NCBI GenBank assembly: GCA_003049485.1
Contig: PYST01000056.1
Span: forward strand, 62,001-126,000
Source of the DNA: Ophioceras dolichostomum
Taxonomy: Eukaryota > Ascomycota > Sordariomycetes > Magnaporthales > Ophioceraceae
DNA length: 64,000 bases
Direction: 5' to 3'
Made by a program: the position numbers and the translations under genes. Below, piece after piece: positions 12,491 through 24,032 of this stretch. The stretch's first letter is position 1; every line of letters begins with the position of its first letter. The notes beneath the pieces are model-generated. The model was not told where the DNA came from. It did no database searches and saw nothing but the letters and a program-made list of their open reading frames with translations.

Positions 12491-14231
12491 CTATCCCTTC
12501 GTGGCCAATAAAAGCCTATCATCAGAAAAATGTCTCGCATCGAACGCCTGAACTACTGCACCCGCGAAGGCCAGCGCCGCCGCCACGACCATGACGTGCA
12601 TGATCTGGTGGCTGGCTCCGAAAATGTCGAACCGCCGTGGAAACCACCTCTCGGGGATTCTGAGTGTGTACGCCAGGAAGCCGACCATGTTGCACGCCGC
12701 GGTCAGCAGCACCCATGGCAGTCCTATGCGTGAGCTGTGCTCCCGGACCCCGATGCCGTCGCCCCCGCCACCGAGGCCGCCCCGGACTACCATCCCGTGG
12801 GCGATGGGGAACAGGAACGAGCTGGCACCGAAGGCGAAGAAGAGAACGGCACGGTAGGCTCCCATGGCCGGCCCGCTGAGGGACGGCAGGAAAGTTGCAG
12901 CGCTACAGGCTGCTGCGAGGACCGTGGTGACGCACAGGTATGTATGTCGGAGGAAGGCAAACTCGTCTACCACAGGGGTGGTGGTGCTACTGGAACCCGA
13001 TGGGGGAAGGGGAGGCGCGAAACTGTAGTAGATAAGCGGCACCGTTGAGCTCCACATCAACACCAAGATGCCCTGAACGTCGAGCTTCATGCCTAGCCGG
13101 GATGCGGACGGGCTGTGGGCATGGAGGGTGTGGAACCTGTGCACACGAAAACGGCAGCAGCCCGTCAGCAACGAAGTTGAGGAATACAAAACGACACACG
13201 GGAGATTCGCATGATTAGCTGATGGTCGTCTGTTCGGCATTTTAGAGAGACGTACGCAAAAGAGAGCGTGAAGCATATTGCCACGCCGAGGAAGTAGGTG
13301 CTACACACGACAATGTCATCCCATGTAGCCACGGAAAATCGTGGTGGCACCTCGGTTGCGAAGACGTAGAAGGGTAGGGCAAAAAATATCAAGGCCCCAA
13401 TAACATGGGAATGAATGTTGACTGCGTCCCCTTTCTGTTAGCCAACCCTACAAACACGGTAGTACACTGCAGGGCCTGTCGTGGCGATAAGACGAAAGTG
13501 CAAACGGGGAGAAAACAAGACATACCGGTCTCATTATGGAGGTACAGCCAACTGGCGAAGCAGTCCCTGATGGAGCTCGAAGTCTTTCTGCAGCACGTGC
13601 GGTTTGGTGAGTGACAAACCTCCTCAGATCGAGAGTCGTGGATGGAAGGGAAGGAAGATGGCCTTGCAATCTACTTACCTATAGCCGGTTTGTATAAATT
13701 CGCTTCCATGTCTGCCAGGAGGCAACACATCGGGTTAGTGACGGAACTCAAATCACGGTCGCCTTATGCCTCCTCCCGTGGTTGGAGAGAAATAACTCAC
13801 TGCTGCCAAGTCGCTAGAAAGAATCAAGATGGAGATTATTAGTGACCAAAAATCACGAACGAGATAAGTGAAAGAAAGAATAAATGAAGATGTAAATCAC
13901 AGGAAACAGTGTACATCGAAGAGAGTAATCCAAGAGGGATAGATAGATAAGGACGGGGGGTTGACCACATACGAATCTCATCCCACGACAACAACCTCCT
14001 CCTCGCTCTCCTCCTCGGCCTGATCTTCTGCCACTCCCTAGGATCAGGCGAGACCCCAGCCGAAGAAGCCGTTGCCGGCGTGCGCGGCGAGCTCGGCAAC
14101 AGCAGCGTTGCGGCAGTGGCGGCGGCGAGGCGATCACCGCCACTACCCCTCATTCTCAGGTCGGCGAGGGACGACGACAGGCGGCGTCGCGTAAGGACGT
14201 TCGACCCCGCGACGATAACCGAAGAAGTCAT
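12491..14231 (-). CDS. PAQR / Izh-type seven-helix membrane receptor
   Basis: Member of the adiponectin-receptor / hemolysin-III family (fungal Izh proteins, linked to zinc and sterol homeostasis), 392 aa, an integral membrane protein. Six exons fit one frame: 14231-13973, 13813-13801, 13711-13679, 13587-13526, 13421-13256 and 13136-12491. Splicing rebuilds the family signature: WDEI then PTWQQ (exon 2, only 13 nt), HGSEFIQTGYR, then LHNETVNIHSHV. The metal-site motifs follow: FHTLHAHS after helix 2, and the C-terminal HQIMH (H-x3-H). Seven hydrophobic segments are visible from GALIFFALPFYVF onward. The N-terminal 80 residues are Ser/Ala/Arg-rich and poorly conserved in type. Two identical 10-bp palindromes lie upstream. 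Every phase closes, so the model is firm except for the choice of ATG. Confidence 0.92.
13801..13813 (-). other. 13-nt micro-exon of the PAQR gene
   Basis: It is flanked by a TTTCTAG acceptor and a GTGAGT donor. It supplies the middle of WDEIPTWQQ, the conserved first motif of PAQR proteins. Skipping it would shift the frame. Confidence 0.85.
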
Positions 14232-14360
14232 GTTCGTAACGCTTCGTAACGTTTCAGCAGTAAAAGGAAGTGTAAAAAAAGAAAATGAACAGTGCAAAAT
14301 CGACGCCAACACCAAAATAAAAAGCATAACGAAATCGCCGCGGCCGGCTCGGGGGTATAT

Positions 14361-14370
14361 ACTGATCAGT
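14361..14370. promoter_or_regulatory. Perfect palindrome ACTGATCAGT (proximal copy)
   Basis: A 10-bp perfect palindrome about 130 bp upstream of the PAQR start codon. An identical copy lies at 14676-14685. It could be a site for a dimeric regulator; that role is inferred. Confidence 0.4.
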
Positions 14371-14675
14371 GAGCTGTCGTGTCGGCGCCGAGTTGCCCCT
14401 TTCCTTCTTTCCTTCCTTCCTTCCTGCCCACGTAATCGGTGGCCCGCGGGAATTGCTTTGTGCGGTCCACCACCTAACCTACTCGGGTTAACTATTCGAG
14501 TGCGGGCGGTGGTGCGAATTCGCAAGGCCAAGCGAGCATTGCTGGATTGAGGCTCGCGAGGGGAAGGCCAGACGCAGGCAGGTGGGCGGGACAGAGCAGG
14601 GCAGGGCAGGGAAGGTCGCCGGAACCGGTCCGTTCCGGCCACAGGAACTGGCGGTCGACCCGCCCGACACGCAAA

Positions 14676-14685
14676 ACTGATCAGT
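14676..14685. promoter_or_regulatory. Perfect palindrome ACTGATCAGT (distal copy)
   Basis: Second identical 10-bp palindrome, about 450 bp upstream of the PAQR start. It is followed by an overlapping TGATCAATCA stretch, so the inverted symmetry continues slightly further. Confidence 0.4.
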
Positions 14686-15900
14686 GATCAATCAGTCGTG
14701 GGTAGGTGTTCTTCTCCCAATAAGATCCCCGTCGTGTTTCGAAACGAATCGTTGCGGACCCCCCATGATTTTCTCCCCTCACTCATGGCACAGATAGGCA
14801 GGTAGGTCGTTCGTTGCTGACGGGTGCAACAGTTATCACCATCAGAATGGGCCAAAAGAGTCCAATGCCCGCGGCCCGTATATCTATCTCCATCAAACTT
14901 TTCATCCCTACCTGCTTTAGGCAAAAAGTCCGGAGGACGGAGGATCGGGATACACGCAAGACAGTCGGCCAGCCTGGCTGGGCTGAGGCTGGGTTGGGCT
15001 GAGACCGGACCCGTCGGCCACTCGGTCGGTCAGACGGTCGGTCGGTCGGCCGTCATCAACCTTCAGGGTCGTTCGGTCAATTAGGAGGGAGCGGGAAAGG
15101 ATTTGACGGAGAGCGAGAAAGCGACCGGCCGAATTATACGAGCACACGAGATTGGAAGGAGGTATTGGACATTTCGTACACGAGGCCCATAACAATGACC
15201 TCGGAATTGGTACCAGGTAAGAGGAGAACAGCAGAGCGAAATAAAACACAATAGATTTGAGGAAAATTCCATGTCAGGCCCCGAAAGTTCCCAAAAAGAG
15301 CTCAGACCCAAACGCCTCGCCTTGCCCTGCGAAATAGGACTTCAGGAAGTTAAGTGTTGCGATACGATGACGACGGAAGGGCCAACAAAGGCCGAGTCTG
15401 TTGTCGAGTTTCTCTCTCTCTCTTTCTCTCTCTCCGCGTGAGAATATTTTTGTTATGTAAACGGGAAGATAGGTAGTTAGGAAACGAAATTGAATAGGTG
15501 GGAAAGGGAAGATAAGGACGAATAATATGTGTTTGCCTTGGTTGGCGTAACCAAAGTTAAACTGTAAAAAAGAAGAAAAAAAGAGGAATAAAAGAGAAAT
15601 TAAGGAAAAGTTCGGGCGCCGAGATAGACAGTAGCCGACAAAAGAGGGTGAAGATAGGGAACAAATAAGTAAAGATCCCGACCGCTAATACATGAAAGGA
15701 AACCCCAGGATAGAAAGTATACCTATATAAAACCCAGAAGGGAAGGGTGACGAGGTGATAGTGGATGTTCCAAATGTCTCTCGTCTCCGCCGGCAGAGGA
15801 GAGACGGCGGTGGTACGGCCAGGAGGTGGCATGTGGTTTGCAAGGCACGGGCGAATGGAAAAAAATAGGTTGTAGAAGGCAGAGAGCAGCCATCCATCAC

Positions 15901-18900
15901 TCAGGGCTCAGCCAGCCCACCAGGATACCTCCCCTCCAAAACCTCACCACACGTCGACGCCCTCCTGCTCTTCCCCTTCCCATTATTACCACTCTTCTTC
16001 TTCTCATCCCCCCCACTATCCTTCTTCTTCTTCGCCGCGGCGGCGTCGGCCTTCCTCCGCATCCTCCTCTCGCGGTGCTCGATCTCCTGCATGATGCTCT
16101 GGTCCGACGGCCAGTACACGCGGCGCAGCGATTTGACCGCCAGCTCGACCACCACGACGGCCAGCAGCGCGATGATCACGGCCAGCCAGAAGGTCGCCTC
16201 CCGGGTGAACGTCTTGAAGAAGCTGCCGCGGACGGTGTAGGGGCCGATGGAGGGCGCGTAGACCCCCGCCAGGATCATGTTCCAGATGAACCACCCCGCG
16301 ACCGTGATGGTGAAGCCGCCGATGATGAGGATTGTTTTGTTGTGCACCTCCAGCAGTCTGTTTTTTGTAGGGTAGATAACTGTCAGTCACTCGCTCTTGG
16401 TCTCGTAAATATCTGGGGTGAAGAGGTAGGAAGGGGGTGAAGAGAATCAAACTTACAGCATCTTCCAGTTGATGAAAATAACGCAAACCGTAAACGCCAC
16501 CTCCCCCAGCGCGAAAATTGTCGTATCGTCATCCGAGAAGTATGCGTTGATGTACACCCCATAAATGATGTACCAAATGGCCGCCGCCTCCCCGACGCCC
16601 AGCAGCGCCCACCCCAGGTACTTGAAGAAGTTGAACCCCTTGTCCCGCTGGCCGTAGACGTACAGCTCCGGGTGCTCAAGCAGCGTCTCGGCCGACAGGT
16701 CCTGCTCCAGGATGCCCAGCAGGATGACGGCCAGCGACGTGAACAAGACATTAAAAACCGTCAGGCTGGCCGACTCGTACAGCGACGTGCCCGTGTACCC
16801 GTCGTAGCGCTGGTACATGGCCTGCACCACGTAGAACACCAGCTCCTTCCAGAACGTGCCCAGTATGTACTTGGACGTGCGCACGTAGTTCCACCTCCCG
16901 TGCACCAGCAGCAGCCTCTGCAGGAACCGGAACTGCCCGATCGAGTAGTCCGAGATGCGCGCGGCCTGCAGGCCCTCACGGCCGGATATCCCCACGCCGA
17001 CGTGGCTCGCCTGGATCATAGCGATGTCATTCGCGCCGTCTCCGATGGCGAGCGTGAGGGAGTTCGGGACGCGCTCGCGGATGCTCTTCAGGACGTTGGC
17101 CTTCTGGGAGGGGCTCGCACGGCAGCAGATGACGGCGTCGACGCGCGTGAGCAGGTCGTAGAACAGGGACCTCGAGTGCGGGGACTGGTCCACCACCGTG
17201 AGGGTGTAGCCGTCGATGACCACGACCGAGTGCTCGAGCTCGCCGTCGAGCACCTCGCCCAGCACGCCCTGCATCACGCCGTCGATCCCACCGTCCTTGG
17301 CGTCGAGCACGAAGATGTCCGAGAACGGCTGGCAGATGCGGGCGGAGTGGCCGATGTTGATGGCCGTCTCGCGCTTGTCTCCCGTCAGCATCCACACCTT
17401 GATGTTGGCCCGTCGGAGCTTGTCGATCGTATCGGGCACGCCCTCCTGGAGCCGGTCCTCGATGGCGGTGATGCCGGCCAGGTCCAGCTCGCGCTCGATC
17501 TTGTCGGCCACGGCGTCGATGCGCGCCTGGCGGTCCACCAGGCTGGTCTCGGCCTGGTGGTACTCCTTCTTCCAGTTCCTGTAGTGGTCCTCGTCGACGT
17601 AGCGATAGGCGAAGAGCAGCGTCCGCAAGCCGTCAGAGGCGAACTCTTCGATGTGACGGAAGCAGGCTTCGAAAATATCAGCCTCGGACAGCATCGGGAC
17701 GTCGCTGCGGTGGTTGCCGGCCCTGCTGCTCGACGAGCCGGGGTTCGCCGTCGCCGCTGTGGCCGGGCTCTCGGGCTCCTCGAGGACCTTGGAAATTCGC
17801 ATGCTCCTGCGCCTGCTCGTCCTCCGACTGACGGCGGCCGCGACGCGCTCGGCCAGTTGCCTGAGGCGGAGACGCGGCAGCAGCGCGCTGTCTGCGCCCT
17901 TGGAGAGGATCAGGATACGCCTGTCCGGGGTTCGGAGAATGACCGTCATCCGCTTGCGGTCGCTGTTGAACTCGATGAGGTCGAGAATTCGGTATTTTCC
18001 GGAGCCGTCTGCGCGGCCGTTGTTGTCGCTGTCTGTCCCGGCGCTCCGGACAGTGATGGTCTCGCTGTCGCGGTCGATCATGACATATCCTAGTTCTTGT
18101 GCCGCCTGGACCAAGGCTAGCTCGTCGGGGGACGCGGCTTGGTACTCGATCTCGCCGGCCTCGTTTTTCTCTGGCAGACAGGTGTTGCAAAGGGCCATGC
18201 ACAGGATAAAGTGGAGGGCTTTTTCGGACAGGGGGGAGCCCGGGTTGCGACGCAGGTGTTCGACCAAGGCCTCAGTCTTCAGCTTGCCGTCGTCCACCTT
18301 TTCGGCTGGCTTTGGCTCCTCTTCGACGCCCTTGATATCTGTGGTACTCTTAGTGCTGCTGCGACTGCGAGTGCTGTTGCTAGTGGTGCGGTCCATACCA
18401 GAAATGCCTGCGTGGTGCCAGACGTAGCCACCAGTACTCATCTTCTGGAAGCGCATTATGTTCTCAGTAAGCGTGCCGGTCTTGTCTGAGAAGACGTAGC
18501 CGATCTGGCCCAGATTCTCGATAATAGTCGTTGTGTTTGCCACGACTGGCGTGTCCGTCACCGGATCGTACATCTCGACATCGTGCAGCATCCAGAACTG
18601 GCCGATCTTGACGATCTCCAAGCTGACATACAGGGAGATCGGGATCAGTGTGTTCAGCAGGATGATGAAGCCGGCAACTTGCTCGGTCACGGTCAGCCGC
18701 GAACCGAACATGTACCAGGCCGTGCTGCCGTAGCTAGCCTCGAACTGGTCGTTGCCGACCTTGCCCAGCCCCACCGAGAGTATGACCAGCACCCCGACCA
18801 TCATGATGATGATTCGATTGGCAATCGACTGCATAGCGGGGGTTTTCAGGCGTTCACCCTTGCTGGCGTTCATGCGGATCTTGCACTCTTCTCCGGAGTT

Positions 18901-20058
18901 GATGACTAGTCCATACGCCTCGTGTGTGTTGCGCATGGTCGAGCCACGGAACACGACCTGGTTCGTTGACAGCGGCAGGGTCTCGTCGCCAACGGTAACG
19001 CGGCCCTCGAACGAGTAGATGTCGATGTTTGGGTCTTCGGAGACTACCGTGGCATCGCATTCAAGGATGTCGGCGGCGGTGCCACAGCGCTTCGCTAGTA
19101 GTGGGCAAGCCTGCTTAGACTTGAGATTGGTCTCGCCGTCCAGGGCCATGGTGTCTATATAGGCAATGCCATTGGGCCCCGTTGCCGACATGAGCACCAT
19201 GTCCGCCGGCACCTGCTCGTCTCGACGCAGCCGCACGACGTCCCCAACACGCACATCGCGCCATTGCACGCGCGACCAAACGTGATGCCGGTGACCGTGC
19301 GGATCCACATGGCTGGTGATCTCCTGCAGCTCGGTGCCGCCTGTCCCGTCCGTCCTATCATGCCCGTCGTGGTGGGCGGCCACCTCCTGGTCACCTATTC
19401 TCTGTCGCGACTTCTCGCGGGCGTCCCCACTCTTGGTGTTGAACTGAAATTTGTGGAGCTTTCTGTGGCCCTTCTTCGCAGACAAGCGCTTCTTCGCGAG
19501 CCGGTTCGGGTCCAAAACCCAGGTGTCGCTGCGGTTCTCGATCTTGTCCATGCGGTATCTGCGGTAGTCGTCGTAGCCTTCCTTCGCCATACTGAACGAG
19601 ACGAACACGGCGAGCGGGGCGATGGTGGTCCAGGGCGCCACGGGGCTCAGTCCGGGGACGAGCTGCATGATACCGATGATCAGGAAGTAGGCGTTCGCAA
19701 TCTTCATGAACTGGAAGGCCAGCTGGCGCGGAAGGAAGTCCCACAAGGTGTATCGGTTCGAGCGAATGAAGTTGGATCTGTACGGCTTGCCCGTTCGTTC
19801 GTCCGTGAGCTCGATGCCCTGCCAACGGGCGTTCATGGGAACGTGTCGACCATCTTGGCTGGGCGGTATGGGCCGCTTCCAGCTCGGTATCGAGGCGATG
19901 AGTTGGTCGATGTTCTTCGTGATGTGTGTCCTCCATAGTGACGCGAGTCTCTCTTCGAAGCGTTCGACGCTGTCGACCACACGCAGGCGGAACGGCCGCT
20001 TCGACCTATGGGCTGTCCGTCTGGTCCCTCCTTCGATCGCCTGTAGCGGCGGCGCCAT
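15901..20058 (-). CDS. P4-ATPase phospholipid flippase, probably Dnf3 subfamily
   Basis: Integral membrane pump that moves phospholipids to the cytosolic leaflet, usually at Golgi, endosome or plasma membrane. Two exons, 20058-16457 and 16357-15901, give 1352 aa; the intron has a GTAAGT donor and joins in phase at WKML-LLEVHNK. Visible in order: N-terminal TM pair near FMKIANAYFLIIGIMQLVPG; actuator motif MALDGETNLK in place of the TGES of cation pumps; phosphorylation motif DKTGTLTENIMRF (near 18480); nucleotide-binding region with AASPDELALVQAA; hinge GDGANDIAMIQASHVGVGISG; then six C-terminal TM segments. The tail is Lys-rich (KKKK). The text around IAYIDTMALDGETNL resembles Dnf3/DnfD-type enzymes, which is an inference. 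The frame is open 5' of 20058 as far as a GTG, but 20058 is the first ATG. A non-coding 5' exon is possible. Confidence 0.93.
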
Positions 20059-23000
20059 GGGCGCGAGTAGTCGATGTGTCTTGGGTCCTCCACTGTCCCC
20101 ACGCTCCACTTGCCTCGTCGTCTGCGTGTATCGTTCAGAACCTCCAAGACTCCTGGTAGGTTAGGCTGCGAGGGAGCTAAGGCTGGGAGCGGCTGGAAGC
20201 TTCCGGGAGCTGAGAAAAACGGGAGATGCGACACACGAACGCGGGTCGGTGGCTGTCGAAAACCGATGCGAAATGTTTTCGCCTCGCGTGAGCTGCTAAC
20301 TAGCGGGGGTCATGACATAGAGTCAGAGCTTAGATCGCCTCGACTCGCACTCGCAGGCGCGACGTTCAAGCCTTACAGCAACAATAACGTCGACTACGGC
20401 GTTGGTCGCCCAGCTTTCGAACGCTGACGAGGCCCAGGCACTGGCAACGGCCAGACTCAGGCTGGAACAGGGCCCTTGCCAGTTACCAATGAAGGACAGT
20501 GGATCCCCCTGTCGTCACAATTGCTGTGGGGCCCTTCCGTCGGAACTCTTTCCAGCGTCGAGGCGCTCTGGGAGTTGGGGAAAGGGGGAAGAAAAAAAAA
20601 GATCGAACCAACCTGACAGAGGACGGCTAGGACGAAAATAGCACTCGGCCAGTCGCAAGAAGGCGCGTCAATCGAATGAGCGGCGTATTAGGAACAACAT
20701 CGAGCGACAAGTTGTTTCGCGATGTGGACAACGAAAAGCGATTCTGTTCTCAATTCGAAATCAAAAGCCTGAAGGACAGAACGGAGAGAACAATAAAAGA
20801 AGGATGAAGAAAGCAATGAGCCACCCCAACAGCTGCACTAAGGACGCCCAGAATCCCGAATCGAGGTACGAATCTTTTGAGGCGCAGGGCTTTTCCAAGA
20901 CTCGACGACACGTTCTTGGCAGAGAAGCATGTCTCTGTGTCTCCTGCATTGCAGCACGCAGTCACATCACCAGGCTGAGAGAGAGCCCAGAGCTCGTATT
21001 TCCGAATCCGAATCCCGCCTTGCAAACAAACCACACCTATGGAGACGCTGCACGAAAAAGAGGAGTAGCAACTTGTTGGAAAAGCTTGAATGGTTACCTT
21101 CAACTTTTTCGTCGCATCAATGATCCCAGCCCCTGATTCAATCATCCCCTCCAGGTCCCGACGAAACCCAATTCTCGTGAAGGCACACTGCGATCTGACT
21201 GGTGCCCGCCTACGACGACCACACCATCTTTCCGAACAGCCCGAAGCGCCCAGCCCAGTCAGCCAGCCACACGTGGGAGGCGGCAAAAACCTCAATCACG
21301 TCACACTCTTCCCTTTTCCCTTCTTGCCTTGCGTGTTGGGCAGCACAGAAGTAGGTAGGAGTGAGGGATTTCCCGACGGCGATCCATCAATCCAAGGCCG
21401 GGGTTCCGACTAACCTCCGAGTTCGTGAGGGGCAGAAAATACCTACATCTCGTACATATGCAGTTGGTTTTGGTCTTGCTTCGTTCCCTCCCATTCAGAG
21501 AATGTCCGGTATGCAGTCCGGACAGCGCACAGAGTACGCAGTATGGAGGTAGAGAAGGAGGCCGGCGTGCAGAGAGACGGAGAGAGAGAGGGGAGGGACA
21601 TGCAGAGCCTAAAAAAAATCCAGGCCACAATAAGCCTTTTCCCTTCCCATTTTCCCATCCTTCGCACCACCCCCGCCCGCAGGCACGCACGCACGCCGCT
21701 ATATTGCCTGCTGCGCCCTTCGTGGGAAGGAACGTGCCTCTCATCACTGTATTGCTGCTGCAGTGCTGGTGCCGTAGTGCTAGCTAGGTAGCTACATACA
21801 GTACAGTCAATCCACCGCCCTTGTTGCTCCATCCCTTGCAGTACAGGTTTGCAGGCTTGCAGATCAGGCTGGGCGGGGTCTGGACCTTTATTCCCGAGGT
21901 ACCAACGTAGGATGCTCTTTTTGGGCATATCCAATGTGCGGGTTAGGGGCGGCGGGCGAGGCGTGACTCGGGGAAAGAAAAGGGGGACAGCCACGGGCCA
22001 GAACGAGGAAGCGCTGCTAGTCCACCACGCATGCATGCACCTCGTGGTGAAGACTGGTTCGCTCTGGCTGAAAACAAAAACCGTTTTGTCTCGTTCATCA
22101 GCAGGTGGTGGTGTTGGCTGCTGCTAGCTAGGAAATGGCTGGTGACGTACGTGGACTTCATCCGTATCTCGTATCTCACCTCACCGCTGTAAGCCATATC
22201 TACAAATATTGAGCTGCCAACCGTAGGTATGTACCAATACCTTTACCTACGAGTAAGAAAACATTCCAGAAATCTGTGGCAGTATGGACCGTGATGGAAT
22301 CGGACGCCAAGTAGATAGACGTAAGGCTGGCTTGCGCGTGCGTTCGTCATCGTGTCAGACTCAAGACTACAGCCACGAGATTAGTGTCCGAAGGTTCCGT
22401 TTATTGTCCTTCTATGATGTATTCTGGCAAGTCTTTCTCGACGGGTTATTTGACAAGCTCCCGGTCTGTCCCCGGCTTTCGGTGCCCGGCTCTCACCCGG
22501 ACCGCCCGATCCAAAACGCTTCGCTGCCCTCCTCGTCTCCCATCACGTAGGCGCACGTTGAAGAGCCGGCAGCTCAACAAGTGAACCGGATTCGAGCATT
22601 CTCACTTTTAAAATAAAGCATGCAATGACCGTGGTCGAAACGATGTCAATCTGTCAATAACAGAACCGTTCTGTCTCTCTTCATATAGTCTCTCTCTCTT
22701 ATCTGAGTTTCTCTCTCTTTCACTAGTGCGTATATGTCGCCTCGCGAACAACAAATAGTTCCCCCGTCTCTGTCATCTTTCTCTCGTTCTCTCTCTCTCT
22801 TTCTCTCAACACACCAGCCAGCCAGCCTTGCCAAAATGCCGGCCATGATTCCAAAAGCAAAATAGTTAACTTTATAGTCCCAATTATAACCCAGAGAGAT
22901 GAAAAGGAGCAGAAGAACCCTAAGCAAGCCTCCTGGGCGTATTTTTCTCACTCCCACCCTCCACACCATATTCATCGACCACACACGATAACCAGGTAGG

Positions 23001-24032
23001 GAAGGTTAAGAGGAAGAAAAGAAGATTGAGTAGGATAAAGGAGAGATGAAACAAACAAAGAAATAGATCGAAAATTCTCCATACAGCTCTTCCACAGAAT
23101 TTGATGATGACGATGATTTGATGAAAGACAGAGTGTGAAAAACAGCAAACAGATGTCCTGAGCGAGGCGAGGGGGCTTATCTAGGTAATACTCCTCGCGC
23201 AAACAAAAGTGCTCTTCAAATGTACTCGACCAATAAATATTAGTTCGTCGTCGGGGGAGGCGGCGGCGGAAGAAGGACGGCAATAAGTGGTCCCCGAGGA
23301 ACGGTTATCAATAGTAGTAGAAAGGATTTTCTGCCTCCCAGCGAGGAAACAATAGTCAGAGAAAGGGAGAGAAGAAACGAAAGATCGCGAAAAATGGGGT
23401 GATCGCTTTGTGCCAGACACAGCATGATCGAGAACCAAAATGAGGAAGTCGTCATGCGAGAATCGTGGCCGGGGAGGATGGTGATGTGTGTGTGAGGGAG
23501 AATACAAGAAGATTGGCAAACTCTCCAGGCATGTCTATCTCCTATCCTTGTCCCTTGGCGTGCTCGGCGGCTGCCGTCGAAGGCCGAAGGAGTCGGTGGT
23601 AGATAGTGCTCGAGAGAAAAGTGCCGGCCGGAAAAACAGAAGTAGGGAAAGGTTGAACGCCGAGGACTCCAGGAGGCGAGGTACATATGAAACAAAAGCA
23701 AATTCGACAAGAGAAACAAAGGAAACAACTAGCATCCTGTGTTGAAAAGCCCCATCCCCCGTGTATAAATCGCGCCAAAGATGGGTATATACGTCGTATC
23801 CAGTCGGAAGTCCATCACCACGACATGCCGCGCCAGGCAACCATGACCAACAAAGAAAAGGAGGTGAGAGGGAGCACGTCATAAGCGGTTGTTTTGTTGA
23901 TGTTCTGTTGTGGTGATGGGTTTTTGTGTTGTGTGATCGTGTTTATTTTTTGGTAGTTTCTCCTCTCGGTTTCCTTCGATGGTTCTGCTTTCAAGCATTA
24001 CAACTCTCGCTTCCCCGTCTTCTTTGGGTCCA
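20059..24032. other. 4-kb intergenic region, flippase 5' to homeobox 3'
   Basis: Both flanking genes are on the minus strand. Candidate ORFs (for example 20750-21295 and 21443-22036, both minus) lack domains and codon bias. Polypyrimidine CT tracts run through about 22670-22810. The right part (about 23000-24032) is AT-richer than the surrounding sequence and probably includes a long 3' UTR of the homeodomain gene. Confidence 0.5.
22671..22810. repeat. CT-rich imperfect microsatellite tract
   Basis: Interspersed (CT)n and (TCTC)n runs are read directly, broken by short unique sequence. Non-coding. Confidence 0.7.

Larger units (their letters stand above)
14232..15900. other. Intergenic region, PAQR promoter to flippase 3' end
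   Basis: Holds the 5' region of the PAQR gene, with the two palindromes, and the probable 3' UTR of the flippase gene. A CT microsatellite occupies about 15411-15434. GGTCGGTC tetranucleotide repeats occur near 15023-15050. No supported gene; the hydrophobic 91-codon minus ORF at 15557-15832 is AT-rich and without features. Confidence 0.5.

Noticed and set aside
15557..15832. 91-codon hydrophobic minus ORF
   Set aside because: Immediately 3' of the flippase stop, AT-rich and Phe-rich; best explained as 3' UTR.
16672..18093. 473-codon plus-strand ORF antisense to the P4-ATPase
   Set aside because: It is a GC-driven shadow of the flippase frame; the minus strand carries all P-type motifs.
20750..21443. 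Minus ORFs of 181 and 197 codons upstream of the flippase
   Set aside because: No recognisable domain; likely 5' flanking DNA. One has a hydrophobic end, but this alone is weak evidence.
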